From Spirochaetota bacterium (GTDB taxonomy: Bacteria; Spirochaetota; Spirochaetia; Treponematales; UBA12059), in contig JAKLIU010000008.1 in NCBI GenBank assembly GCA_022709445.1, forward strand, positions 1 to 18,086: DNA of 18,086 nucleotides, given 5' to 3'. The position numbers were made by a program, and so were the translations under genes. Below, one piece after another: positions 7,260 to 14,485 of the stretch; positions within the stretch are counted from its first letter, which is position 1; each line of letters opens with the position of its first letter. The notes under the pieces are model-generated. The model saw nothing but the letters and a program-made list of their open reading frames with translations, made no database searches and had not been told where the DNA came from.

Positions 7260-7288
7260 TTGCAGGGGACGGGGCGATGGGCTAGGCT
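7260..7288 (+). promoter_or_regulatory. Predicted promoter of the MCP/solute-binding gene, possibly leaderless
   Basis: TTGCAG (7260-7265), 17-bp spacer, TAGGCT (7283-7288). The -10 box ends 6 nt before the ATG at 7295, so transcription would start at or next to the start codon. No ribosome-binding sequence precedes that ATG, which fits a leaderless message. Confidence 0.5.
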
Positions 7289-7294
7289 TGTGCC

Positions 7295-10200
7295 ATGCCC
7301 GAAACGCAGCCCGACGGGACCCGGCGGGAGTCCGCCCCCCGCATCGCCCTCGGAAAGCTCCTGACCGCCCACGACCGCGTCATGGCCGTGCACGGCCGGT
7401 TCCGCGACAGGGTGGGCGGGATCGGGCCGCTGCTCGCGGAGCAGGAGCGGCTGTCGGCCAGGGCCGTCGCGCTGGCGCGCTCGATCCAGCCCGGGATGGC
7501 GTCGCTGGCGGAGGCCATATCGGCGATAGCCGCGAGCGGCGCCGGGGCCCGGGCCTTGCTGCGTTCCGGAGGCGAGGGCCTCGGGGCGGCGGTGGGCGGG
7601 GCGCGGGACGCGATAGGGCGGGTGCGGGACCTGGGCGGCCGGCTGGAAGGCATCGCCGCCCTGGCGGGCGAGGTCGCCGAACGCGTCGGGGAAATTTCCG
7701 ACATCGCGGTGGAGAACAAGATCATCGCCATCAACGCATCCATCACCGCGAGCCGCGCGGGCGACCGCGTGAAGGGCTTCAAGGTGATAGCCGGCGAGAT
7801 CACCCGGCTGTCCTCCGCCATGGCCGAGCGGGTGGACGCCATCGTGGCGGCCTCCGCCCAGGTTGCAGGACGCTCGTCCGGGATCCTGTCCAGGATGCGG
7901 GCAGGCGTGTCGGGAGCGGAGGACGCGCTGCGCAGCATCGACGAGGCCTTCGCTGCCCTCGAGCGGGCGGACGCCGTCATGGCCGGGACCGAGTCCTCGG
8001 CGGCGGCCATGCTGGGGGCGGTCGAACCGCTCTCCCCGGCGCTCGGGGACCTGGTGCGGGTCCTGGAGTCGGTCGGGGACTCCGTGGCCCGCGCGGGCGG
8101 GCATTCCGCCGACGGGATCCGCGCCATGCAGTCCTGGCAGGACGGCCTGGAAGCGCTGGGCGCGGAATTCCCCGCCCTCGCGGCGGCCGTCGACGCGCTT
8201 CCCGACGACCGGGCCGGAGGCGACCCGCGGGAATCGACGCTCAGGATGGCGGAACTTCCCATGGCACGCTTCGACCCCGCCCTGGCGACCATAGTCCGCG
8301 AGTACCACTACGCCAATTTCACCTGCATCCGGCTCCTGCGCTGGTCCAGCGACCTCAAGCTGGTGCCCTACCTGGCGGAAGCCTGGACCCTTTCCGACGG
8401 CCTCAGGACCTGGGACTTCAGCCTGAGGCGCGGGGTGCGTTTCCCCGACGGGAGCGAGGCTCGTTCCGACGACGTGAAGTTCTCCCTGGAACGCGTGCTG
8501 GATCCGGCCCTGGGCTCGCCCTACGCCAACCTGCTTTCGATCATCGAGGGCGCGGAGGCGTTCTCCCGAGGCGAGGCGGAGGGGGTGTCGGGCATCGAGA
8601 CCAGGGGGCCGTACGCCCTGCGATTCGTCCTGACGGAATCATGCAATTTCTTCCTGGGCCTGCTCGCCCACAGTTTCAGTTCCGTGCTGAAGAAGGATCC
8701 GGGCGTCTCCGGCGTGAGCCTGGACCGGGATGCCGTGGTGTCGGCCGGGCCGTACCGTTCGCTTCCGCGCCCGTCGCCGGACGTGGACGCGCTGGAGGCC
8801 AACCCGGACTTCGTGAACGGACGGCCCTTCTTCCGCAGGCTGGAGGTGCACCGGGCCGTGCCGGACCTGCCCGCCGCGCTCGCCTCCGGGGAGATCGACC
8901 TGGCGTACAACCTCCCGGCCACCATGGAACCGGAGCTCCGGGCGGCCGGCTTCTCCGGCCGGATCAGGAGGTACGTCTCCAAGTACTGCTTCGGCATCTG
9001 CGTGAACTTCATGCGCGACAGCTTCCTGTCGAGGCACGCCGAGCTGCGGCGGGCGCTCTGCATGGCCGTGGACAAGGACGCCGCGATCGCGGAGGCCTTC
9101 GGGAGCGACGCCGTGCGCGCGGACTGCATGCTGGCGCCGGGCATCCTGGACACGGGAGGCGCGGTCTGGCTGCCCATGGACAAGGCCGGGGCCCGCTCGG
9201 CCTTCCGGGAATGGGCCGGCAGGGAGGACCTCTCCCGCCCGCTCAGCCTGGCCTGGGTCCGCACCGCCACCAGCGCCGGCGTGGAAACGATCCTGTCATC
9301 CGTGGTGCGCGACCTGCGGGCCGCCGGGTTGTCGGTGGAGCCGGTTGAACTGCCGTCCGGGCTGGCCACGGTGGACGAGTACCGGAAGTACGACCTGGTG
9401 TTCCTGCGTTTCATGCCGGAGCCGGACCTGTACACGGCCCTGGAGCCGTTCATGAATCCGGAGGGCGGGGACAACTACTTCCATTACGCCAATCCGGACA
9501 TCTTCGCCGGGCTGAAGGCTTCCATAGCGATCAAGGAGGAGTCGGCCCGCCGCGAGTACTTCCTGGGGCTGATGGAGCGCTTCACCCTGGACGTCTTCAT
9601 GCTCCCGCTCTACTTCCAGAACGTGCTCTGCGCCGTGGGACCGTCCGTGGCCAGCGTCTTCCTGACCGTGGAGGAATCCTTCCTGCCGGAAGTCGCGCGC
9701 CCGGAGGCGCATCCTTCCGCGGGCGGCGGCGGGGGGACGGGAGCGGATGCCCCGGCGGGCGCGGCCTCGGAATACCGGGAGCGCATGGCCGGCGTCGCGG
9801 GGCGCATCGACGAGATCGGCTCCGGCTCCGGAGCCCTGGTCGACACGCTGACGGGCATGATCTCCGTGATCATGGGGCAGAAAGCCAGCCTGGCCCGGGC
9901 CGACGAGGGCACCGCCCTGTTCATGGAACGCTCGGGGACCCTGGGCGCCAGGGGAGCCGAGGTGGCGGGGGCCGTGCGCCTGGCCTCGGCGGAGTCGGCG
10001 GCAACTGCGGAAGCCGCGAACCGGATCCACCGCGGCCTGGAGGGCTTGGGCGCGGGCCTGGCCGGCACCGCCGGCGCCCTCGACGCGGTCCTGGGGGAGA
10101 TCCGGTCCATGCTCGGTATACTCGCGTCGATAGAGGAATCCAACGGCGTGATCGGCACCGTGGCCATCAACGCGGCCATCATCGCCTCCAGGGGAGAGGC

Positions 10201-10723
10201 CGCCAAGGCGGACCTGCTCAAGGTGGCCCGCGCCATCGCCGAGCTGGCCGAACGGAACGCCGGGAACGCCGCGGCCATACGCGGCAGCCTGGAGGGAATG
10301 GCCGCCAAGACCGCCCAGGCCGTGCGCGGCTTCCAGGAGACCACCGGCATGCTGGCGGCCGCGGCTGACCGGGTGCTCGAGTCGGCGACGGCCCTCGGGA
10401 AAGCGCCGGACATGCTGGCGGAGGCGGAAGGCGAGGCGGCGCGGGTATCCAGCCTGTCGGAGGGCCTGTCCGGCCTGGTCGACGAGGTAGCCTCGGCCGT
10501 GGACGGCCTGGCAGACGGCTCGTCGGCCGTGATAGCAGCCGCCGAGACCGTCAAGTACGGGATCGAGATGGAGAGGGCGATCGTGGACATCCTGCGGGAC
10601 GTGGGCGAGCTCAACCTGCAGGTCAGCCGGGAATGCTCCGGCGCGCAGCGCCCGGGACCTCACTCGTCGGGAAGATCCGACTCCTCTATCGACGCCAGCA
10701 GCTCCTGGGTCAGTTCCGGGTAG
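7295..10723 (+). CDS. Soluble double-MCP protein with central family 5 solute-binding domain
   Basis: 1142 residues in three parts. (1) Residues about 15-310: Ala-rich helical MCP-type signalling domain with a recognisable hairpin tip (VENKIIAINASITASRAG, about 139-156, then GFKVIAGEITRLSSA), close to the MCP consensus but with changes such as ITASRAGD for IEAARAGE. (2) About 323-790: a solute-binding family 5 (SBP_bac_5, peptide/nickel type) domain, shown by LVPYLAEAWTLSDGLRTWDF, then GVRFPDGSEARSDDVKFSLE. (3) About 825-1110: a second, more degenerate MCP-type hairpin (AINAAIIASRGE, about 955-970). No signal peptide or membrane helix is visible, so it appears cytoplasmic, odd for a binding-protein domain. 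It is divergent from the CheY-CheC operon. The last 21 codons overlap the convergent ATPase gene. Probably a soluble chemoreceptor; ligand unknown. Confidence 0.88.
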   Translation: MPETQPDGTRRESAPRIALGKLLTAHDRVMAVHGRFRDRVGGIGPLLAEQERLSARAVALARSIQPGMASLAEAISAIAASGAGARALLRSGGEGLGAAVGGARDAIGRVRDLGGRLEGIAALAGEVAERVGEISDIAVENKIIAINASITASRAGDRVKGFKVIAGEITRLSSAMAERVDAIVAASAQVAGRSSGILSRMRAGVSGAEDALRSIDEAFAALERADAVMAGTESSAAAMLGAVEPLSPALGDLVRVLESVGDSVARAGGHSADGIRAMQSWQDGLEALGAEFPALAAAVDALPDDRAGGDPRESTLRMAELPMARFDPALATIVREYHYANFTCIRLLRWSSDLKLVPYLAEAWTLSDGLRTWDFSLRRGVRFPDGSEARSDDVKFSLERVLDPALGSPYANLLSIIEGAEAFSRGEAEGVSGIETRGPYALRFVLTESCNFFLGLLAHSFSSVLKKDPGVSGVSLDRDAVVSAGPYRSLPRPSPDVDALEANPDFVNGRPFFRRLEVHRAVPDLPAALASGEIDLAYNLPATMEPELRAAGFSGRIRRYVSKYCFGICVNFMRDSFLSRHAELRRALCMAVDKDAAIAEAFGSDAVRADCMLAPGILDTGGAVWLPMDKAGARSAFREWAGREDLSRPLSLAWVRTATSAGVETILSSVVRDLRAAGLSVEPVELPSGLATVDEYRKYDLVFLRFMPEPDLYTALEPFMNPEGGDNYFHYANPDIFAGLKASIAIKEESARREYFLGLMERFTLDVFMLPLYFQNVLCAVGPSVASVFLTVEESFLPEVARPEAHPSAGGGGGTGADAPAGAASEYRERMAGVAGRIDEIGSGSGALVDTLTGMISVIMGQKASLARADEGTALFMERSGTLGARGAEVAGAVRLASAESAATAEAANRIHRGLEGLGAGLAGTAGALDAVLGEIRSMLGILASIEESNGVIGTVAINAAIIASRGEAAKADLLKVARAIAELAERNAGNAAAIRGSLEGMAAKTAQAVRGFQETTGMLAAAADRVLESATALGKAPDMLAEAEGEAARVSSLSEGLSGLVDEVASAVDGLADGSSAVIAAAETVKYGIEMERAIVDILRDVGELNLQVSRECSGAQRPGPHSSGRSDSSIDASSSWVSSG

Positions 10724-12117
10724 GAGGCCAGGCGGTCCGCCTGCGACTCGAGCGCACGCTCGAACAGGTTGCGGACCATGCGTCCGTTCCCGAACTGCCC
10801 GTCGCGCGCATCGTGGGCCACCTTGAGGTACACCCTGAGCTTCCCGAGCGCGCCGTCGGTGATGGTCATGCCCACCTCCGCCATGAAGCGCATGAAGATG
10901 GCTTCCAGCTCGGCGGGATTGAAGTCGTCGAAGAAGAAGCGGCGGCCGAAGCGGCTGGCCAGCCCCGGATTGGAATCGAGGAAACGCTCCATCTCGTCGG
11001 GGTAGCCGGCGACCACCACGACCAGGCGGTCGCGGTAGTCCTCCATGCGCTTGAGCAGGGTGTCCACCGCCTCGCGGCCGAAATCGTTGCCGCCATTCTC
11101 CGGGATGAGCGTGTAGGCCTCGTCGATGAACAGCACGCCGTCCAGCGCCCGCGACACCGCCTCGTCAACCTTGCCGGCGGTCTGCCCCACGAAGCCGGCG
11201 ACCAGGCCCGAGCGGTCGGTCTCCACCAGGTGGCCCTTGCGGAGGAAACCCTGGGCGGCGAAGATCTCGCCCAGGAGCCGGGCGACGGTGGTCTTGCCCG
11301 TGCCCGGGCGGCCGGTGAACACGGCGTGCAGGGCAACCGGCGGGATCTTCATGCCCAGCGAAGCCCGCTTGCGGTGGACCTTCATCAGGTTGGACAGGGT
11401 ATGCACCTGTTCCTTGATGGGCTCCATGCCGGTGAGCCCTTCCAGCTTGGCCATGGCGGCGTCCAGGGCTTTTTGCGCGGCTTCCGGGTCAGGCTCCGTC
11501 GCGGTGCCGGACTGGGCAGGCGAACGGGGAGCCGGCCCGGTGTTTCCCGGTGCCGCCCCGTATGTCGGGGATCCGGGACCGGAAGACGGTCCGGCGGACT
11601 CCGGGTTCAGGATGCGCTTGTTGAGCGTCTTGAGGAAGATGTCCCCGCCCGACGGGAGCCCTCCTGCGGTCAGGTAGATGTCCGCCCACTGCATGAGCGC
11701 CTCGGCGGCGCGGTGGAAGGACGACCCGCCGCTCTCTTCGTCGCGGCGCTTGAGCCGGTACAGGCCCGCGCCCCAGGGGGCGGTCCGTTTGCCCGCCAGG
11801 CGCTTTTCCAGCTCGGGTCGCCAGGCGCAGAGCTCGTCGCGGTCCAGTTCTGTCAGGTAGTCCACGCGGAAGTAGCGCTTCATGCCGTCGGGGCCGGGCC
11901 CGTCCTCGCGCATGAAGGGCAGGAAGCTGAGCGCGGCGAAGGATGCCCGGTCGCGGTCCGACAGGTCGGCGCGGTCCCAGCACGCGGCCGCGACGGCCCA
12001 GGCCTCGGGCAGGAGCAGGGACAGATCGGGCACGACGGCCTCCATGAGCCGGCGCGCGCCGGCCACGAGCGTGGAGCCGGGAAGGATGCCGCCCCGGGTG
12101 CTGCGTTCGGTTTCCAT
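10660..12117 (-). CDS. AAA+ ATPase of the CbbX/SpoVK family with an unrecognised N-terminal domain
   Basis: 485 residues. The AAA+ module fills the C-terminal half: lead-in AKLEGLTGMEPIKEQV (about 223-238), Walker A GRPGTGKTT (269-277), pore-loop-like GLVAGFVGQTA (304-314), Walker B LFIDEAY (329-335), sensor VVVVAGYPDEMERFL, and the arginine-bearing NPGLASRF (R389). This order is typical of CbxX/CfqX, SpoVK and the ATPase half of EccA; such proteins remodel other proteins. Residues 1-170 are helical and not recognised, joined by a Pro/Gly/Ser-rich linker (172-212). The ATG at 12117 has no ribosome site but sits 7 nt after a good -10 box. The frame continues upstream only as a shadow of the divergent transporter gene. 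The client is unknown. Confidence 0.88.
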   Translation of the reverse strand: METERSTRGGILPGSTLVAGARRLMEAVVPDLSLLLPEAWAVAAACWDRADLSDRDRASFAALSFLPFMREDGPGPDGMKRYFRVDYLTELDRDELCAWRPELEKRLAGKRTAPWGAGLYRLKRRDEESGGSSFHRAAEALMQWADIYLTAGGLPSGGDIFLKTLNKRILNPESAGPSSGPGSPTYGAAPGNTGPAPRSPAQSGTATEPDPEAAQKALDAAMAKLEGLTGMEPIKEQVHTLSNLMKVHRKRASLGMKIPPVALHAVFTGRPGTGKTTVARLLGEIFAAQGFLRKGHLVETDRSGLVAGFVGQTAGKVDEAVSRALDGVLFIDEAYTLIPENGGNDFGREAVDTLLKRMEDYRDRLVVVVAGYPDEMERFLDSNPGLASRFGRRFFFDDFNPAELEAIFMRFMAEVGMTITDGALGKLRVYLKVAHDARDGQFGNGRMVRNLFERALESQADRLASYPELTQELLASIEESDLPDE

Positions 12118-12124
12118 GCGGAGG

Positions 12125-12153
12125 ATAGTAGCCGCGCGGGAGGGATTGGGCAA
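12125..12153 (-). promoter_or_regulatory. Predicted promoter of the AAA+ ATPase gene, possibly leaderless
   Basis: On the - strand, TTGCCC (12153-12148), 17-bp spacer, TACTAT (12130-12125). Seven nucleotides separate the -10 box from the ATG at 12117, putting the transcript start at the start codon. The bases between (CCTCCGC) are not a ribosome site. Confidence 0.55.
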
Positions 12154-12157
12154 GCTG

Positions 12158-12186
12158 TTTACCGGGACGCTGCCGTCGGGTACACT
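12158..12186 (+). promoter_or_regulatory. Predicted promoter of the ZIP transporter gene
   Basis: TTTACC (12158-12163), 17-bp spacer, TACACT (12181-12186). The transcript would start near 12193 with a leader of about 15 nt. Its -35 box lies 4 bp from that of the divergent ATPase promoter, so the two promoters probably compete for polymerase. Confidence 0.55.
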
Positions 12187-12207
12187 GGAACCGGAGCGTA
12201 CCCAAAC

Positions 12208-13047
12208 ATGTCCCGATTCGCCTTGGCGTTCATGCTCACGGTGCTGGCCGGCCTGGCCACCGGCGTCGGCAGCCTCATCGCCCTGCTCTCCAAGAAAACC
12301 ACCCCGCGCTTCCTGTCGGTGTCGCTGGGCTTCTCCGCGGGCGTCATGATCTTCGTGTCGCTGGTGGAGCTGTTCGGGGAGGCCAGGGCGCAGCTGAGCC
12401 AGCTGTGGGGGCCATTGGGCGGCTGGTACGGGGCCATGGGCGGCTTCTTCGGCGGCATGGGGCTCATCGCCCTCATAGACCGGCTGGTGCCCCCGGCGGT
12501 CAACCCCCACGAGGCGCGCGCCCGCGAGGCGGCTGCCTACGAGGCATCCGACGCCAGGGCCTGCGCCGACGAGGCCAGCGCAAAACGAGGCGCCAAGCTC
12601 CTGCGCACCGGACTCCTCACGGCCTTCGTCGTGGCCCTGCACAACCTGCCGGAAGGAGTGGCCACGCTTTTCGCATCGCTCCAGGATTCCAGGCTGGGCC
12701 TGACCATCGCCCTGGCGATAGCCATACACAACATTCCCGAGGGCATCGCCATCTCGGTGCCGGTGTACTACTCCACGGGCTCGAGGAAGAAGGCGTTCTG
12801 GTACTCCCTGGCCTCCGGCTTCTCCGAGCCGGTCGGGGCCCTGTTCGGCTACCTGCTCCTGAAACCCCTGCTCAACGGACCGGCGTTCGGGCTCATCCTG
12901 GGCGCGGTCTCGGGAATCATGATCTACATTTCCCTGGACGAGCTCCTGCCATCGGCCCACGAGTTCGGCGAGAGCCACCTGGCCATGGCAGGGCTGGCCG
13001 CCGGCATGGCCGTGATGGCCTTCAGCCTGGCCCTCGGCACGGCCTGA
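12208..13047 (+). CDS. zupT: ZIP-family divalent metal transporter (ZupT-like)
   Basis: 279 residues, an inner-membrane importer of zinc and possibly iron or other divalent metals. About eight hydrophobic segments are visible. The two metal-binding helices carry HNLPEG (H145-E149) and HNIPEG (H174-E178), the hallmark of the ZupT/GufA branch, with E207 in GFSEPVG. A hydrophilic loop (about 98-130, rich in Ala/Glu/Arg, no histidine cluster) separates the N- and C-terminal helix groups. The frame is open well upstream, but the ATG at 12208 begins the first membrane helix directly and has a promoter 22 nt before it. The family is certain; the metal is not determined by the sequence. Confidence 0.93.
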   Translation: MSRFALAFMLTVLAGLATGVGSLIALLSKKTTPRFLSVSLGFSAGVMIFVSLVELFGEARAQLSQLWGPLGGWYGAMGGFFGGMGLIALIDRLVPPAVNPHEARAREAAAYEASDARACADEASAKRGAKLLRTGLLTAFVVALHNLPEGVATLFASLQDSRLGLTIALAIAIHNIPEGIAISVPVYYSTGSRKKAFWYSLASGFSEPVGALFGYLLLKPLLNGPAFGLILGAVSGIMIYISLDELLPSAHEFGESHLAMAGLAAGMAVMAFSLALGTA

Positions 13048-13064
13048 CCCGACACAACTGCCTC

Positions 13065-13094
13065 GCGCGGACCGTCCCGTGCCGGGTTCCGCGC
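13065..13094 (+). terminator. GC-rich hairpin after the ZIP gene (possible terminator)
   Basis: GCGCGGA (13065-13071) pairs with TCCGCGC (13088-13094), and the loop can add CCCG/CGGG. It begins 18 bp after the stop codon. No T-tract follows, so intrinsic termination is uncertain. Confidence 0.4.
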
Positions 13095-13133
13095 ATGACC
13101 GCCTCCTGTCATCCCCCCAGCCCGCGATCCGGA

Positions 13134-13142
13134 AATCGATTG
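13134..13142 (+). repeat. Motif AATCGATTG, shared with the mrp leader
   Basis: The 9-mer AATCGATTG lies just upstream of the promoter of the DUF5320-like gene and recurs at 17454-17462 ahead of mrp. It sits inside a small inverted repeat (CGGAA, 8 bases, TTCCG). Confidence 0.4.
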
Positions 13143-13150
13143 TTCCGTGC

Positions 13151-13179
13151 TTGACCAAAAGAGCATATGCCCATATACT
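13151..13179 (+). promoter_or_regulatory. Predicted sigma-70 promoter of the DUF5320/MinD/NifX operon
   Basis: TTGACC (13151-13156), 17-bp spacer, TATACT (13174-13179): the best consensus match in the window, in an AT-rich island. The transcript start is expected near 13186. The spacer contains AGCATATGCC (13162-13171), which recurs in the mrp leader. Confidence 0.72.
13162..13171 (+). repeat. Motif AGCATATGCC in the promoter spacer, shared with the mrp leader
   Basis: AGCATATGCC (containing the palindrome GCATATGC) lies between the -35 and -10 boxes and recurs exactly at 17440-17449 upstream of mrp. Candidate binding site of a common regulator. Confidence 0.45.
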
Positions 13180-13183
13180 GTAA

Positions 13184-13199
13184 ATGAGCATAAGCTCAT
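13184..13199. promoter_or_regulatory. Inverted repeat at the transcript start (candidate repressor operator)
   Basis: ATGAGC and GCTCAT flank ATAA, a perfect 6-bp inverted repeat placed over the predicted transcript start. GAGCATA occurs here (13186-13192) and in the promoter spacer (13161-13167), 25 bp apart. The position fits a repressor site, for example of an ArsR-type or other metal sensor; no regulator gene is in the window. Confidence 0.5.
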
Positions 13200-13211
13200 A
13201 AGGAGGCATGC

Positions 13212-13598
13212 ATGCCTGGTTTCAATGGAATGGGCCCGCAGGGCTCGGGATCGATGAGCGGCCGGGGAATGGGTCCCTGCGGCGACGGACGCGGCGTCGG
13301 GCGGGGTAGGGGTTTCGCCCCCGGCAACGGAATGGGTTTTGGCGGCGGACGCGGGATGCGCGGCCGGGGATGGGCGGGCGGCGGCCGCGCCGGTCGCGGC
13401 ATGTCGCCTGGCTGGGGACGCGGCCTTGGGTGGCTGGCGGTCGGCTACGGGACCGGAGGCGAGGAAAGCGCCGCCGCCGGCGTCAAGGCCGCGCTCGAGG
13501 AGCGCGTGTCCGTCCTGAAGGCGGAGCTCGCCCGGACCGAAGCCCTCCTGGCCTCCGGGAAGGGCGTGGACGCGAGCGGCACGGGCGCAGAAGCGTGA
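13212..13598 (+). CDS. DUF5320-like Gly/Met/Arg-rich small protein
   Basis: 128 residues. The N-terminal 70 residues are very rich in glycine, arginine and methionine (starting MPGFNGMGPQGSGSMSGRGM, seven Met and one Cys in all), as in the DUF5320 family, whose members begin MPGFDGTGPxGxGPMTGxG and sit beside NifX and MinD genes in anaerobes. The C-terminal part (about 87-117) is a short amphipathic coiled coil (VKAALEERVSVLKAELARTEALLAS), also typical of the family. The start at 13212 follows AGGAGG by 5 nt; an ATG at 13208 is out of frame. First gene of the operon, overlapping the next gene (GTGA). A role in metal or Fe-S handling is inferred only from neighbours. Confidence 0.8.
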   Translation: MPGFNGMGPQGSGSMSGRGMGPCGDGRGVGRGRGFAPGNGMGFGGGRGMRGRGWAGGGRAGRGMSPGWGRGLGWLAVGYGTGGEESAAAGVKAALEERVSVLKAELARTEALLASGKGVDASGTGAEA

Positions 13599-14485
13599 AG
13601 CCGCGACCGGCGGCGGTGATCGCCGTCGCGAGCGGCAAGGGCGGTACCGGGAAAACCACCGTGGCCGCCCACCTCGCCCTGGCAAGTTCCGCCCTGCATG
13701 CCACGCTGCTCGTGGATCTGGACGTGGAGGCGCCCGATTCCATGGGGTACTTCCCCGGCGCGGTTCCCGTGGGCACGGCGGTGCCGGTCACGGTCGCCGT
13801 GCCCAGGCTGGACGAGTCGTCCTGCACCGCTTGCGGACACTGCGCCTCCGTATGCCGCTTCGGGGCCGTGGTGGCGATAGGCTCCGTGGTGACGGTGGAC
13901 GCAAAGGCCTGCAAGGGCTGCGGGCGCTGCGTCAGCGCCTGTCCCTCCGGCGCGCTGTCGGAGACGGAAATGGAAACGGGGAAAACCTCGCTCCATCGCC
14001 GGGGAAGGCTGGAAATCCTGGAAGGACGCATGGCCATCGGCGACATACGGTCGGTGTCGGTCATTGAGGCCGCGAAACGCGAGGAGGGAAGACTTCCCGT
14101 CGTCGTGCGGATCCGGGATTGTCCCCCGGGCGTTTCGTGCCCCGCGACCCACGCGATCGACGGAGCGGATTTCGTGATACTCGTCGCGGAGCCGACCGCG
14201 TTCTCGCTCCATGACCTGGACGCGGCGGTGCGGCTCGTCAGGGGAAGGGGTGTGCCTTCCGGGGTCGTGGTCAACAAGGCGGGTTTCGGCGACGCGGACA
14301 TCGAGGGGTTCTGCTCGGATCGGGGCATCCCCGTGATCGGCCGGGTGGAGTTCAATGCCTCGCGCGCGGCTTCCGGCGCGGCCGGGGCGCTGTGGGAGGA
14401 TGATCCCGCTTTCATGGCGGAGATGGGTCGGGTCCTGTCCGTCACCCTCGATGGCCGCGCGGAACGGGAAGGGGAAACGCGATGA
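13595..14485 (+). CDS. MinD-type ATPase with inserted ferredoxin domain, first copy (ORP-cluster type)
   Basis: 296 residues, GTG start overlapping the previous stop (GTGA). A MinD/Mrp-type P-loop ATPase: SGKGGTGKTT (13-22) and LLVDLDVEAPD near residue 45. A double [4Fe-4S] ferredoxin segment is inserted after the first strands. It has eight cysteines in two CxxCxxCxxxC sets: C77, C80, C83, C87 and C106, C109, C112, C116. The ATPase then resumes with IRDCPPGVSCP, GVVVNKAGF and IPVIGRVEFN. This layout matches the paired MinD ATPases of the Orange Protein locus (DVU2103/DVU2104 of Desulfovibrio vulgaris) and the CooC/Mrp-like cofactor-maturation ATPases. It probably acts with the next gene product as a pair. 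Substrate unknown. Confidence 0.9.
   Translation: MKPRPAAVIAVASGKGGTGKTTVAAHLALASSALHATLLVDLDVEAPDSMGYFPGAVPVGTAVPVTVAVPRLDESSCTACGHCASVCRFGAVVAIGSVVTVDAKACKGCGRCVSACPSGALSETEMETGKTSLHRRGRLEILEGRMAIGDIRSVSVIEAAKREEGRLPVVVRIRDCPPGVSCPATHAIDGADFVILVAEPTAFSLHDLDAAVRLVRGRGVPSGVVVNKAGFGDADIEGFCSDRGIPVIGRVEFNASRAASGAAGALWEDDPAFMAEMGRVLSVTLDGRAEREGETR

Noticed and set aside
7153..9348. Long + strand frame overlapping the receptor gene
   Set aside because: Arg/Gly/Pro-rich shadow of the receptor reading frame with no recognisable motif.
12118..13209. N-terminal extension of the AAA+ ATPase through the open frame upstream
   Set aside because: The extension is antisense to the ZIP transporter and has low-complexity composition; a good promoter sits just before the ATG at 12117.
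13212..13440. Gly/Arg-rich repeats of the DUF5320-like gene as a DNA repeat array
   Set aside because: The repetition is at protein level (Gly-Met-Gly and Gly-Arg-Gly motifs) with no regular DNA unit or spacing.
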